A stretch of DNA of 64,000 nt from Neoarius graeffei (GCF_027579695.1 NW_026869982.1:989001-1053000); one strand, 5' to 3'; positions 19,403 through 30,154 are shown, counted from the stretch's first letter. The notes: a model not told the origin generated them from the sequence alone. Numbers and translations are program-made.

Positions 19403-19520
19403 GCTTACAGTACCTGGTATTCCTAGGCAGTCTCCCACTCAAGTACTAACCAGGCCCAACTCTGTTTAGCTTCTGAAATCAGACGGGATCAGGCATTGTC
19501 AGAGTGGTTTGGCCGTGAGC
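19403..19520 (-). rRNA. 5S rRNA copy, class C
   Basis: Class C. Confidence 0.85.
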
Positions 19521-19643
19521 AACAGTTTGCTGGAAATGTGCCGTTTTTCTTGCCTTGCCTTGCCTTGCGCCCAGAAGGAAAATTATTGCCTTGCGAGCAG
19601 AAGGAAAATTCAAACAGATTTCTGCAAGAAGACAAAATAAAAT

Positions 19644-19761
19644 GCTTACAGTACCTGGTATTCCTAGGCAGTCTCCCACTCAAGTACTAACCAGGCCCAA
19701 CTCTGTTTAGCTTCTGAGATCAGACGGGATCAGGCGTTGTCAGAGTGGTTTGGCCGTAAGC
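19644..19761 (-). rRNA. 5S rRNA copy, class A
   Basis: Class A. Confidence 0.9.
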
Positions 19762-19874
19762 AACAGCTTGTTGGAAATGTGCCGTTTTTCTTGCCTTGCG
19801 ATCAGAAGGAAAATTCTTGCCTTGCGACCAGAAGGAAAATTCAAACAGATTTCTGCAAGAAGACAAAATAAAAT

Positions 19875-19992
19875 GCTTACAGTACCTGGTATTCCTAGGC
19901 AGTCTCCCACTCAAGTACTAACCAGGCCCAACTCTGTTTAGCTTCTGAGATCAGACGGGATCAGGCGTTGTCAGAGTGGTTTGGCCGTAAGC
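19875..19992 (-). rRNA. 5S rRNA copy, class A
   Basis: Class A. Confidence 0.9.
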
Positions 19993-20105
19993 AACAGCTT
20001 GTTGGAAATGTGCCGTTTTTCTTGCCTTGCGATCAGAAGGAAAATTCTTGCCTTGCGACCAGAAGGAAAATTCAAACAGATTTCTGCAAGAAGACAAAAT
20101 AAAAT

Positions 20106-20223
20106 GCTTACAGTACCTGGTATTCCTAGGCAGTCTCACACTCAAGTACTAACCAGGCCCAACTCTGTTTAGCTTCTCAGATCAGACAGGATCAGGCATT
20201 GTCAGAGTGGTTTGGACGTAAAC
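20106..20223 (-). rRNA. 5S rRNA copy, class B
   Basis: Class B; (CAAGG)6. Confidence 0.75.
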
Positions 20224-20348
20224 AACAGTCTGGAAATGTGTGCCTTGCCTTGCCTTGCCTTGCCTTGCCTTGCGCCCAGAAGGAAAATTCTTGCCTTGCG
20301 AGCAGAAGGAAAATTCAAACAGATTTCTGCAAGAAGACAAAATAAAAT

Positions 20349-20466
20349 GCTTACAGTACCTGGTATTCCTAGGCAGTCTCCCACTCAAGTACTAACCAGG
20401 CCCAACTCTGTTTAGCTTCTGAGATCAGACGGGATCAGGCGTTGTCAGAGTGGTTTGGCCGTAAGC
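20349..20466 (-). rRNA. 5S rRNA copy, class A
   Basis: Class A. Confidence 0.9.
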
Positions 20467-20579
20467 AACAGCTTGTTGGAAATGTGCCGTTTTTCTTGCC
20501 TTGCGATCAGAAGGAAAATTCTTGCCTTGCGACCAGAAGGAAAATTCAAACAGATTTCTGCAAGAAGACAAAATAAAAT

Positions 20580-20697
20580 GCTTACAGTACCTGGTATTCC
20601 TAGGCAGTCTCCCACTCAAGTACTAACCAGACCCAACTCTGTTTAGCTTCTGAGATCAGACGGGATCAGGCGTTGTCAGAGTGGTTTGGCCGTAAGC
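20580..20697 (-). rRNA. 5S rRNA copy, class A
   Basis: Class A with private T67 in the intermediate element. Confidence 0.87.
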
Positions 20698-20810
20698 AAC
20701 AGCTTGTTGGAAATGTGCCGTTTTTCTTGCCTTGCGATCAGAAGGAAAATTCTTGCCTTGCGACCAGAAGGAAAATTCAAACAGATTTCTGCAAGAAGAC
20801 AAAATAAAAT

Positions 20811-20928
20811 GCTTACAGTACCTGGTATTCCTAGGCAGTCTCACACTCAAGTACTAACCAGGCCCAACTCTGTTTAGCTTCTCAGATCAGACAGGATCAG
20901 GCATTGTCAGAGTGGTTTGGACGTAAAC
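20811..20928 (-). rRNA. 5S rRNA copy, class B
   Basis: Class B; (CAAGG)6. Confidence 0.75.
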
Positions 20929-21053
20929 AACAGTCTGGAAATGTGTGCCTTGCCTTGCCTTGCCTTGCCTTGCCTTGCGCCCAGAAGGAAAATTCTTGCC
21001 TTGCGAGCAGAAGGAAAATTCAAACAGATTTCTGCAAGAAGACAAAATAAAAT

Positions 21054-21171
21054 GCTTACAGTACCTGGTATTCCTAGGCAGTCTCCCACTCAAGTACTAA
21101 CCAGGCCCAACTCTGTTTAGCTTCTGAGATCAGACGGGATCAGGCGTTGTCAGAGTGGTTTGGCCGTAAGC
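21054..21171 (-). rRNA. 5S rRNA copy, class A body with C spacer
   Basis: The body and GTAAGC end are class A, but the flanking spacer is the class C GCTAGC form. The switch lies within about 10 bp of the gene's 5' end. Confidence 0.9.
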
Positions 21172-21294
21172 AACAGTTTGCTGGAAATGTGCCGTTTTTC
21201 TTGCCTTGCCTTGCCTTGCGCCCAGAAGGAAAATTATTGCCTTGCTAGCAGAAGGAAAATTCAAACAGATTTCTGCAAGAAGACAAAATAAAAT

Positions 21295-21412
21295 GCTTAC
21301 AGTACCTGGTATTCCTAGGCAGTCTCCCACTCAAGTACTAACCAGGCCCAACTCTGTTTAGCTTCTGAGATCAGACGGGATCAGGCGTTGTCAGAGTGGT
21401 TTGGCCGTAAGC
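21295..21412 (-). rRNA. 5S rRNA copy, class A
   Basis: Class A. Confidence 0.9.
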
Positions 21413-21525
21413 AACAGCTTGTTGGAAATGTGCCGTTTTTCTTGCCTTGCGATCAGAAGGAAAATTCTTGCCTTGCGACCAGAAGGAAAATTCAAACAGA
21501 TTTCTGCAAGAAGACAAAATAAAAT

Positions 21526-21643
21526 GCTTACAGTACCTGGTATTCCTAGGCAGTCTCACACTCAAGTACTAACCAGGCCCAACTCTGTTTAGCTTCTCAG
21601 ATCAGACAGGATCAGGCATTGTCAGAGTGGTTTGGACGTAAAC
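21526..21643 (-). rRNA. 5S rRNA copy, class B
   Basis: Class B; (CAAGG)25, longest tract. Confidence 0.75.
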
Positions 21644-21662
21644 AACAGTCTGGAAATGTGTG

Positions 21663-21787
21663 CCTTGCCTTGCCTTGCCTTGCCTTGCCTTGCCTTGCCT
21701 TGCCTTGCCTTGCCTTGCCTTGCCTTGCCTTGCCTTGCCTTGCCTTGCCTTGCCTTGCCTTGCCTTGCCTTGCCTTGCCTTGCCTTG
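21663..21787. repeat. CCTTG/CAAGG tract, 25 copies (longest)
   Basis: Perfect 125-bp tract, the longest in the window, making a 338-bp monomer. The next gene leftward in reading order (21864-21981) carries two private changes, A62 and G101. Confidence 0.95.
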
Positions 21788-21863
21788 CGCCCAGAAGGAA
21801 AATTCTTGCCTTGCGAGCAGAAGGAAAATTCAAACAGATTTCTGCAAGAAGACAAAATAAAAT

Positions 21864-21981
21864 GCTTACAGTACCTGGTACTCCTAGGCAGTCTCCCACT
21901 CAAGTACTAACCAGGCCCATCTCTGTTTAGCTTCTGAGATCAGACGGGATCAGGCGTTGTCAGAGTGGTTTGGCCGTAAGC
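21864..21981 (-). rRNA. 5S rRNA copy, class A
   Basis: Class A with A62 (breaks 16-62 in helix II) and G101; shared with 27842-27959. Confidence 0.85.
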
Positions 21982-22094
21982 AACAGCTTGTTGGAAATGT
22001 GCCGTTTTTCTTGCCTTGCGATCAGAAGGAAAATTCTTGCCTTGCGACCAGAAGGAAAATTCAAACAGATTTCTGCAAGAAGACAAAATAAAAT

Positions 22095-22212
22095 GCTTAC
22101 AGTACCTGGTATTCCTAGGCAGTCTCCCACTCAAGTACTAACCAGGCCCAACTCTGTTTAGCTTCTGAGATCAGATGGGATCAGGCGTTGTCAGAGTGGT
22201 TTGGACGTAAAC
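22095..22212 (-). rRNA. 5S rRNA copy, class B'
   Basis: Class B'; (CAAGG)6. Confidence 0.8.
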
Positions 22213-22337
22213 AACAGTCTGGAAATGTGTGCCTTGCCTTGCCTTGCCTTGCCTTGCCTTGCGCCCAGAAGGAAAATTCTTGCCTTGCGAGCAGAAGGAA
22301 AATTCAAACAGATTTCTGCAAGAAGACAAAATAAAAT

Positions 22338-22455
22338 GCTTACAGTACCTGGTATTCCTAGGCAGTCTCCCACTCAAGTACTAACCAGGCCCAACTCTGT
22401 TTAGCTTCTGAGATCAGACGGGATCAGGCGTTGTCAGAGTGGTTTGGCCGTAAGC
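22338..22455 (-). rRNA. 5S rRNA copy, class A
   Basis: Class A. Confidence 0.9.
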
Positions 22456-22568
22456 AACAGCTTGTTGGAAATGTGCCGTTTTTCTTGCCTTGCGATCAGA
22501 AGGAAAATTCTTGCCTTGCGACCAGAAGGAAAATTCAAACAGATTTCTGCAAGAAGACAAAATAAAAT

Positions 22569-22686
22569 GCTTACAGTACCTGGTATTCCTAGGCAGTCTC
22601 CCACTCAAGTACTAACCAGGCCCAACTCTGTTTAGCTTCTGAGATCAGACGGGATCAGGCGTTGTCAGAGTGGTTTGGCCGTAAGC
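22569..22686 (-). rRNA. 5S rRNA copy, class A
   Basis: Class A. Confidence 0.9.
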
Positions 22687-22799
22687 AACAGCTTGTTGGA
22701 AATGTGCCGTTTTTCTTGCCTTGCGATCAGAAGGAAAATTCTTGCCTTGCGACCAGAAGGAAAATTCAAACAGATTTCTGCAAGAAGACAAAATAAAAT

Positions 22800-22917
22800 G
22801 CTTACAGTACCTGGTATTCCTAGGCAGTCTCACACTCAAGTACTAACCAGGCCCAACTCTGTTTAGCTTCTCAGATCAGACAGGATCAGGCATTGTCAGA
22901 GTGGTTTGGACGTAAAC
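22800..22917 (-). rRNA. 5S rRNA copy, class B
   Basis: Class B; (CAAGG)11. Confidence 0.75.
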
Positions 22918-22936
22918 AACAGTCTGGAAATGTGTG

Positions 22937-22991
22937 CCTTGCCTTGCCTTGCCTTGCCTTGCCTTGCCTTGCCTTGCCTTGCCTTGCCTTG
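22937..22991. repeat. CCTTG/CAAGG tract, 11 copies
   Basis: Perfect tract upstream of class B copy 22800-22917; directly precedes the cassette at 23151. Confidence 0.95.
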
Positions 22992-23067
22992 CGCCCAGAA
23001 GGAAAATTCTTGCCTTGCGAGCAGAAGGAAAATTCAAACAGATTTCTGCAAGAAGACAAAATAAAAT

Positions 23068-23185
23068 GCTTACAGTACCTGGTATTCCTAGGCAGTCTCA
23101 CACTCAAGTACTAACCAGGCCCAACTCTGTTTAGCTTCTCAGATCAGACAGGATCAGGCATTGTCAGAGTGGTTTGGACGTAAAC
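23068..23185 (-). rRNA. 5S rRNA copy, class B
   Basis: Class B; (CAAGG)5. Confidence 0.75.
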
Positions 23186-23305
23186 AACAGTCTGGAAATG
23201 TGTGCCTTGCCTTGCCTTGCCTTGCCTTGCGCCCAGAAGGAAAATTCTTGCCTTGCGAGCAGAAGGAAAATTCAAACAGATTTCTGCAAGAAGACAAAAT
23301 AAAAT

Positions 23306-23423
23306 GCTTACAGTACCTGGTATTCCTAGGCAGTCTCCCACTCAAGTACTAACCAGGCCCAACTCTGTTTAGCTTCTGAAATCAGACGGGATCAGGCATT
23401 GTCAGAGTGGTTTGGCCGTGAGC
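23306..23423 (-). rRNA. 5S rRNA copy, class C
   Basis: Class C. Confidence 0.85.
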
Positions 23424-23546
23424 AACAGTTTGCTGGAAATGTGCCGTTTTTCTTGCCTTGCCTTGCCTTGCGCCCAGAAGGAAAATTATTGCCTTGCGAG
23501 CAGAAGGAAAATTCAAACAGATTTCTGCAAGAAGACAAAATAAAAT

Positions 23547-23664
23547 GCTTACAGTACCTGGTATTCCTAGGCAGTCTCCCACTCAAGTACTAACCAGGCC
23601 CAACTCTGTTTAGCTTCTGAGATCAGACGGGATCAGGCGTTGTCAGAGTGGTTTGGCCGTAAGC
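23547..23664 (-). rRNA. 5S rRNA copy, class A
   Basis: Class A. Confidence 0.9.
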
Positions 23665-23777
23665 AACAGCTTGTTGGAAATGTGCCGTTTTTCTTGCCTT
23701 GCGATCAGAAGGAAAATTCTTGCCTTGCGACCAGAAGGAAAATTCAAACAGATTTCTGCAAGAAGACAAAATAAAAT

Positions 23778-23895
23778 GCTTACAGTACCTGGTATTCCTA
23801 GGCAGTCTCACACTCAAGTACTAACCAGGCCCAACTCTGTTTAGCTTCTCAGATCAGACAGGATCAGGCATTGTCAGAGTGGTTTGGACGTAAAC
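23778..23895 (-). rRNA. 5S rRNA copy, class B
   Basis: Class B; (CAAGG)5; CAGCAG flank. Confidence 0.75.
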
Positions 23896-24015
23896 AGCAG
23901 TCTGGAAATGTGTGCCTTGCCTTGCCTTGCCTTGCCTTGCGCCCAGAAGGAAAATTCTTGCCTTGCGAGCAGAAGGAAAATTCAAACAGATTTCTGCAAG
24001 AAGACAAAATAAAAT

Positions 24016-24133
24016 GCTTACAGTACCTGGTATTCCTAGGCAGTCTCCCACTCAAGTACTAACCAGGCCCAACTCTGTTTAGCTTCTGAAATCAGACGGG
24101 ATCAGGCATTGTCAGAGTGGTTTGGCCGTGAGC
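24016..24133 (-). rRNA. 5S rRNA copy, class C
   Basis: Class C. Confidence 0.85.
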
Positions 24134-24256
24134 AACAGTTTGCTGGAAATGTGCCGTTTTTCTTGCCTTGCCTTGCCTTGCGCCCAGAAGGAAAATTATT
24201 GCCTTGCGAGCAGAAGGAAAATTCAAACAGATTTCTGCAAGAAGACAAAATAAAAT

Positions 24257-24374
24257 GCTTACAGTACCTGGTATTCCTAGGCAGTCTCCCACTCAAGTAC
24301 TAACCAGGCCCAACTCTGTTTAGCTTCTGAGATCAGACGGGATCAGGCGTTGTCAGAGTGGTTTGGCCGTAAGC
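24257..24374 (-). rRNA. 5S rRNA copy, class A
   Basis: Class A. Confidence 0.9.
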
Positions 24375-24487
24375 AACAGCTTGTTGGAAATGTGCCGTTT
24401 TTCTTGCCTTGCGATCAGAAGGAAAATTCTTGCCTTGCGACCAGAAGGAAAATTCAAACAGATTTCTGCAAGAAGACAAAATAAAAT

Positions 24488-24605
24488 GCTTACAGTACCT
24501 GGTATTCCTAGGCAGTCTCACACTCAAGTACTAACCAGGCCCAACTCTGTTTAGCTTCTCAGATCAGACAGGATCAGGCATTGTCAGAGTGGTTTGGACG
24601 TAAAC
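24488..24605 (-). rRNA. 5S rRNA copy, class B
   Basis: Class B; (CAAGG)6. Confidence 0.75.
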
Positions 24606-24730
24606 AACAGTCTGGAAATGTGTGCCTTGCCTTGCCTTGCCTTGCCTTGCCTTGCGCCCAGAAGGAAAATTCTTGCCTTGCGAGCAGAAGGAAAATTCAA
24701 ACAGATTTCTGCAAGAAGACAAAATAAAAT

Positions 24731-24848
24731 GCTTACAGTACCTGGTATTCCTAGGCAGTCTCCCACTCAAGTACTAACCAGGCCCAACTCTGTTTAGCTT
24801 CTGAGATCAGACGGGATCAGGCGTTGTCAGAGTGGTTTGGCCGTAAGC
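24731..24848 (-). rRNA. 5S rRNA copy, class A
   Basis: Class A. Confidence 0.9.
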
Positions 24849-24961
24849 AACAGCTTGTTGGAAATGTGCCGTTTTTCTTGCCTTGCGATCAGAAGGAAAA
24901 TTCTTGCCTTGCGACCAGAAGGAAAATTCAAACAGATTTCTGCAAGAAGACAAAATAAAAT

Positions 24962-25079
24962 GCTTACAGTACCTGGTATTCCTAGGCAGTCTCCCACTCA
25001 AGTACTAACCAGGCCCAACTCTGTTTAGCTTCTGAGATCAGACGGGATCAGGCGTTGTCAGAGTGGTTTGGCCGTAAGC
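24962..25079 (-). rRNA. 5S rRNA copy, class A
   Basis: Class A. Confidence 0.9.
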
Positions 25080-25192
25080 AACAGCTTGTTGGAAATGTGC
25101 CGTTTTTCTTGCCTTGCGATCAGAAGGAAAATTCTTGCCTTGCGACCAGAAGGAAAATTCAAACAGATTTCTGCAAGAAGACAAAATAAAAT

Positions 25193-25310
25193 GCTTACAG
25201 TACCTGGTATTCCTAGGCAGTCTCACACTCAAGTACTAACCAGGCCCAACTCTGTTTAGCTTCTCAGATCAGACAGGATCAGGCATTGTCAGAGTGGTTT
25301 GGACGTAAAC
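25193..25310 (-). rRNA. 5S rRNA copy, class B
   Basis: Class B; (CAAGG)6. Confidence 0.75.
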
Positions 25311-25435
25311 AACAGTCTGGAAATGTGTGCCTTGCCTTGCCTTGCCTTGCCTTGCCTTGCGCCCAGAAGGAAAATTCTTGCCTTGCGAGCAGAAGGAAAA
25401 TTCAAACAGATTTCTGCAAGAAGACAAAATAAAAT

Positions 25436-25553
25436 GCTTACAGTACCTGGTATTCCTAGGCAGTCTCCCACTCAAGTACTAACCAGGCCCAACTCTGTTT
25501 AGCTTCTGAGATCAGACGAGATCAGGCGTTGTCAGAGTGGTTTGGCCGTAAGC
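25436..25553 (-). rRNA. 5S rRNA copy, class A
   Basis: Class A with private T35, the usual vertebrate base. Confidence 0.9.
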
Positions 25554-25666
25554 AACAGCTTGTTGGAAATGTGCCGTTTTTCTTGCCTTGCGATCAGAAG
25601 GAAAATTCTTGCCTTGCGACCAGAAGGAAAATTCAAACAGATTTCTGCAAGAAGACAAAATAAAAT

Positions 25667-25784
25667 GCTTACAGTACCTGGTATTCCTAGGCAGTCTCCC
25701 ACTCAAGTACTAACCAGGCCCAACTCTGTTTAGCTTCTGAGATCAGACGGGATCAGGCGTTGTCAGAGTGGTTTGGCCGTAAGC
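25667..25784 (-). rRNA. 5S rRNA copy, class A
   Basis: Class A. Confidence 0.9.
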
Positions 25785-25897
25785 AACAGCTTGTTGGAAA
25801 TGTGCCGTTTTTCTTGCCTTGCGATCAGAAGGAAAATTCTTGCCTTGCGACCAGAAGGAAAATTCAAACAGATTTCTGCAAGAAGACAAAATAAAAT

Positions 25898-26015
25898 GCT
25901 TACAGTACCTGGTATTCCTAGGCAGTCTCACACTCAAGTACTAACCAGGCCCAACTCTGTTTAGCTTCTCAGATCAGACAGGATCAGGCATTGTCAGAGT
26001 GGTTTGGACGTAAAC
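25898..26015 (-). rRNA. 5S rRNA copy, class B
   Basis: Class B; (CAAGG)14. Confidence 0.75.
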
Positions 26016-26034
26016 AACAGTCTGGAAATGTGTG

Positions 26035-26104
26035 CCTTGCCTTGCCTTGCCTTGCCTTGCCTTGCCTTGCCTTGCCTTGCCTTGCCTTGCCTTGCCTTGC
26101 CTTG
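26035..26104. repeat. CCTTG/CAAGG tract, 14 copies
   Basis: Perfect tract upstream of class B copy 25898-26015; the following gene shares G101 with those at 21864 and 27842. Confidence 0.95.
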
Positions 26105-26180
26105 CGCCCAGAAGGAAAATTCTTGCCTTGCGAGCAGAAGGAAAATTCAAACAGATTTCTGCAAGAAGACAAAATAAAAT

Positions 26181-26298
26181 GCTTACAGTACCTGGTACTC
26201 CTAGGCAGTCTCCCACTCAAGTACTAACCAGGCCCAACTCTGTTTAGCTTCTGAGATCAGACGGGATCAGGCGTTGTCAGAGTGGTTTGGCCGTAAGC
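26181..26298 (-). rRNA. 5S rRNA copy, class A
   Basis: Class A with G101. Confidence 0.88.
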
Positions 26299-26411
26299 AA
26301 CAGCTTGTTGGAAATGTGCCGTTTTTCTTGCCTTGCGATCAGAAGGAAAATTCTTGCCTTGCGACCAGAAGGAAAATTCAAACAGATTTCTGCAAGAAGA
26401 CAAAATAAAAT

Positions 26412-26529
26412 GCTTACAGTACCTGGTATTCCTAGGCAGTCTCCCACTCAAGTACTAACCAGGCCCAACTCTGTTTAGCTTCTGAGATCAGATGGGATCA
26501 GGCGTTGTCAGAGTGGTTTGGACGTAAAC
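26412..26529 (-). rRNA. 5S rRNA copy, class B'
   Basis: Class B'; (CAAGG)6. Confidence 0.8.
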
Positions 26530-26654
26530 AACAGTCTGGAAATGTGTGCCTTGCCTTGCCTTGCCTTGCCTTGCCTTGCGCCCAGAAGGAAAATTCTTGC
26601 CTTGCGAGCAGAAGGAAAATTCAAACAGATTTCTGCAAGAAGACAAAATAAAAT

Positions 26655-26772
26655 GCTTACAGTACCTGGTATTCCTAGGCAGTCTCCCACTCAAGTACTA
26701 ACCAGGCCCAACTCTGTTTAGCTTCTGAGATCAGACGGGATCAGGCGTTGTCAGAGTGGTTTGGCCGTAAGC
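26655..26772 (-). rRNA. 5S rRNA copy, class A
   Basis: Class A. Confidence 0.9.
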
Positions 26773-26885
26773 AACAGCTTGTTGGAAATGTGCCGTTTTT
26801 CTTGCCTTGCGATCAGAAGGAAAATTCTTGCCTTGCGACCAGAAGGAAAATTCAAACAGATTTCTGCAAGAAGACAAAATAAAAT

Positions 26886-27003
26886 GCTTACAGTACCTGG
26901 TATTCCTAGGCAGTCTCCCACTCAAGTACTAACCAGGCCCAACTCTGTTTAGCTTCTGAGATCAGACGGGATCAGGCGTTGTCAGAGTGGTTTGGCCGTA
27001 AGC
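26886..27003 (-). rRNA. 5S rRNA copy, class A
   Basis: Class A. Confidence 0.9.
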
Positions 27004-27116
27004 AACAGCTTGTTGGAAATGTGCCGTTTTTCTTGCCTTGCGATCAGAAGGAAAATTCTTGCCTTGCGACCAGAAGGAAAATTCAAACAGATTTCTGCAA
27101 GAAGACAAAATAAAAT

Positions 27117-27234
27117 GCTTACAGTACCTGGTATTCCTAGGCAGTCTCCCACTCAAGTACTAACCAGGCCCAACTCTGTTTAGCTTCTGAAATCAGACGG
27201 GATCAGGCATTGTCAGAGTGGTTTGGCCGTGAGC
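27117..27234 (-). rRNA. 5S rRNA copy, class C
   Basis: Class C; GCTAGC spacer form. Confidence 0.85.
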
Positions 27235-27357
27235 AACAGTTTGCTGGAAATGTGCCGTTTTTCTTGCCTTGCCTTGCCTTGCGCCCAGAAGGAAAATTAT
27301 TGCCTTGCTAGCAGAAGGAAAATTCAAACAGATTTCTGCAAGAAGACAAAATAAAAT

Positions 27358-27475
27358 GCTTACAGTACCTGGTATTCCTAGGCAGTCTCCCACTCAAGTA
27401 CTAACCAGGCCCAACTCTGTTTAGCTTCTGAGATCAGACGGGATCAGGCGTTGTCAGAGTGGTTTGGCCGTAAGC
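27358..27475 (-). rRNA. 5S rRNA copy, class A
   Basis: Class A. Confidence 0.9.
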
Positions 27476-27588
27476 AACAGCTTGTTGGAAATGTGCCGTT
27501 TTTCTTGCCTTGCGATCAGAAGGAAAATTCTTGCCTTGCGACCAGAAGGAAAATTCAAACAGATTTCTGCAAGAAGACAAAATAAAAT

Positions 27589-27706
27589 GCTTACAGTACC
27601 TGGTATTCCTAGGCAGTCTCACACTCAAGTACTAACCAGGCCCAACTCTGTTTAGCTTCTCAGATCAGACAGGATCAGGCATTGTCAGAGTGGTTTGGAC
27701 GTAAAC
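27589..27706 (-). rRNA. 5S rRNA copy, class B
   Basis: Class B; (CAAGG)8. Confidence 0.75.
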
Positions 27707-27841
27707 AACAGTCTGGAAATGTGTGCCTTGCCTTGCCTTGCCTTGCCTTGCCTTGCCTTGCCTTGCGCCCAGAAGGAAAATTCTTGCCTTGCGAGCAGAA
27801 GGAAAATTCAAACAGATTTCTGCAAGAAGACAAAATAAAAT

Positions 27842-27959
27842 GCTTACAGTACCTGGTACTCCTAGGCAGTCTCCCACTCAAGTACTAACCAGGCCCATCT
27901 CTGTTTAGCTTCTGAGATCAGACGGGATCAGGCGTTGTCAGAGTGGTTTGGCCGTAAGC
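27842..27959 (-). rRNA. 5S rRNA copy, class A
   Basis: Class A with A62 and G101, as at 21864-21981. Confidence 0.85.
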
Positions 27960-28072
27960 AACAGCTTGTTGGAAATGTGCCGTTTTTCTTGCCTTGCGAT
28001 CAGAAGGAAAATTCTTGCCTTGCGACCAGAAGGAAAATTCAAACAGATTTCTGCAAGAAGACAAAATAAAAT

Positions 28073-28190
28073 GCTTACAGTACCTGGTATTCCTAGGCAG
28101 TCTCCCACTCAAGTACTAACCAGGCCCAACTCTGTTTAGCTTCTGAGATCAGATGGGATCAGGCGTTGTCAGAGTGGTTTGGACGTAAAC
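28073..28190 (-). rRNA. 5S rRNA copy, class B'
   Basis: Class B'; (CAAGG)6. Confidence 0.8.
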
Positions 28191-28315
28191 AACAGTCTGG
28201 AAATGTGTGCCTTGCCTTGCCTTGCCTTGCCTTGCCTTGCGCCCAGAAGGAAAATTCTTGCCTTGCGAGCAGAAGGAAAATTCAAACAGATTTCTGCAAG
28301 AAGACAAAATAAAAT

Positions 28316-28433
28316 GCTTACAGTACCTGGTATTCCTAGGCAGTCTCCCACTCAAGTACTAACCAGGCCCAACTCTGTTTAGCTTCTGAGATCAGACGGG
28401 ATCAGGCGTTGTCAGAGTGGTTTGGCCGTAAGC
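28316..28433 (-). rRNA. 5S rRNA copy, class A
   Basis: Class A. Confidence 0.9.
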
Positions 28434-28546
28434 AACAGCTTGTTGGAAATGTGCCGTTTTTCTTGCCTTGCGATCAGAAGGAAAATTCTTGCCTTGCGAC
28501 CAGAAGGAAAATTCAAACAGATTTCTGCAAGAAGACAAAATAAAAT

Positions 28547-28664
28547 GCTTACAGTACCTGGTATTCCTAGGCAGTCTCCCACTCAAGTACTAACCAGGCC
28601 CAACTCTGTTTAGCTTCTGAGATCAGACGGGATCAGGCGTTGTCAGAGTGGTTTGGCCGTAAGC
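28547..28664 (-). rRNA. 5S rRNA copy, class A
   Basis: Class A. Confidence 0.9.
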
Positions 28665-28777
28665 AACAGCTTGTTGGAAATGTGCCGTTTTTCTTGCCTT
28701 GCGATCAGAAGGAAAATTCTTGCCTTGCGACCAGAAGGAAAATTCAAACAGATTTCTGCAAGAAGACAAAATAAAAT

Positions 28778-28895
28778 GCTTACAGTACCTGGTATTCCTA
28801 GGCAGTCTCCCACTCAAGTACTAACCAGGCCCAACTCTGTTTAGCTTCTGAAATCAGACGGGATCAGGCATTGTCAGAGTGGTTTGGCCGTGAGC
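28778..28895 (-). rRNA. 5S rRNA copy, class C
   Basis: Class C; GCTAGC spacer form. Confidence 0.85.
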
Positions 28896-29018
28896 AACAG
28901 TTTGCTGGAAATGTGCCGTTTTTCTTGCCTTGCCTTGCCTTGCGCCCAGAAGGAAAATTATTGCCTTGCTAGCAGAAGGAAAATTCAAACAGATTTCTGC
29001 AAGAAGACAAAATGAAAT

Positions 29019-29136
29019 GCTTACAGTACCTGGTATTCCTAGGCAGTCTCCCACTCAAGTACTAACCAGGCCCAACTCTGTTTAGCTTCTGAGATCAGAC
29101 GGGATCAGGCGTTGTCAGAGTGGTTTGGCCGTAAGC
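29019..29136 (-). rRNA. 5S rRNA copy, class A
   Basis: Class A; first T4 of its terminator is interrupted by C, second intact. Confidence 0.89.
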
Positions 29137-29249
29137 AACAGCTTGTTGGAAATGTGCCGTTTTTCTTGCCTTGCGATCAGAAGGAAAATTCTTGCCTTGC
29201 GACCAGAAGGAAAATTCAAACAGATTTCTGCAAGAAGACAAAATAAAAT

Positions 29250-29367
29250 GCTTACAGTACCTGGTATTCCTAGGCAGTCTCACACTCAAGTACTAACCAG
29301 GCCCAACTCTGTTTAGCTTCTCAGATCAGACAGGATCAGGCATTGTCAGAGTGGTTTGGACGTAAAC
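29250..29367 (-). rRNA. 5S rRNA copy, class B
   Basis: Class B; (CAAGG)19. Confidence 0.75.
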
Positions 29368-29386
29368 AACAGTCTGGAAATGTGTG

Positions 29387-29481
29387 CCTTGCCTTGCCTT
29401 GCCTTGCCTTGCCTTGCCTTGCCTTGCCTTGCCTTGCCTTGCCTTGCCTTGCCTTGCCTTGCCTTGCCTTGCCTTGCCTTG
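29387..29481. repeat. CCTTG/CAAGG tract, 19 copies
   Basis: Perfect tract upstream of class B copy 29250-29367; directly precedes the cassette at 29641. Confidence 0.95.
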
Positions 29482-29557
29482 CGCCCAGAAGGAAAATTCT
29501 TGCCTTGCGAGCAGAAGGAAAATTCAAACAGATTTCTGCAAGAAGACAAAATAAAAT

Positions 29558-29675
29558 GCTTACAGTACCTGGTATTCCTAGGCAGTCTCACACTCAAGTA
29601 CTAACCAGGCCCAACTCTGTTTAGCTTCTCAGATCAGACAGGATCAGGCATTGTCAGAGTGGTTTGGACGTAAAC
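29558..29675 (-). rRNA. 5S rRNA copy, class B
   Basis: Class B; (CAAGG)5. Confidence 0.75.
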
Positions 29676-29795
29676 AACAGTCTGGAAATGTGTGCCTTGC
29701 CTTGCCTTGCCTTGCCTTGCGCCCAGAAGGTAAATTCTTGCCTTGCGAGCAGAAGGAAAATTCAAACAGATTTCTGCAAGAAGACAAAATAAAAT

Positions 29796-29913
29796 GCTTA
29801 CAGTACCTGGTATTCCTAGGCAGTCTCCCACTCAAGTACTAACCAGGCCCAACTCTGTTTAGCTTCTGAAATCAGACGGGATCAGGCATTGTCAGAGTGG
29901 TTTGGCCGTGAGC
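29796..29913 (-). rRNA. 5S rRNA copy, class C
   Basis: Class C. Confidence 0.85.
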
Positions 29914-30036
29914 AACAGTTTGCTGGAAATGTGCCGTTTTTCTTGCCTTGCCTTGCCTTGCGCCCAGAAGGAAAATTATTGCCTTGCGAGCAGAAGGAAA
30001 ATTCAAACAGATTTCTGCAAGAAGACAAAATAAAAT

Positions 30037-30154
30037 GCTTACAGTACCTGGTATTCCTAGGCAGTCTCCCACTCAAGTACTAACCAGGCCCAACTCTGTT
30101 TAGCTTCTGAGATCAGACGGGATCAGGCGTTGTCAGAGTGGTTTGGCCGTAAGC
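30037..30154 (-). rRNA. 5S rRNA copy, class A
   Basis: Class A. Confidence 0.9.

Larger units (their letters stand above)
18538..19957 (-). repeat. Left-domain 6-monomer cassette, copy 4
   Basis: Same order and length; follows a 9-pentamer B unit. Confidence 0.9.
23151..24570 (-). repeat. Left-domain 6-monomer cassette, copy 5
   Basis: Same order and length; follows an 11-pentamer B unit. Confidence 0.9.

Noticed and set aside
21663-21787. Telomere-like or G-quadruplex repeat
   Set aside because: CAAGG has only two adjacent Gs per unit and is not a known telomere repeat. It is confined to 5S spacers, so it is a plain microsatellite.
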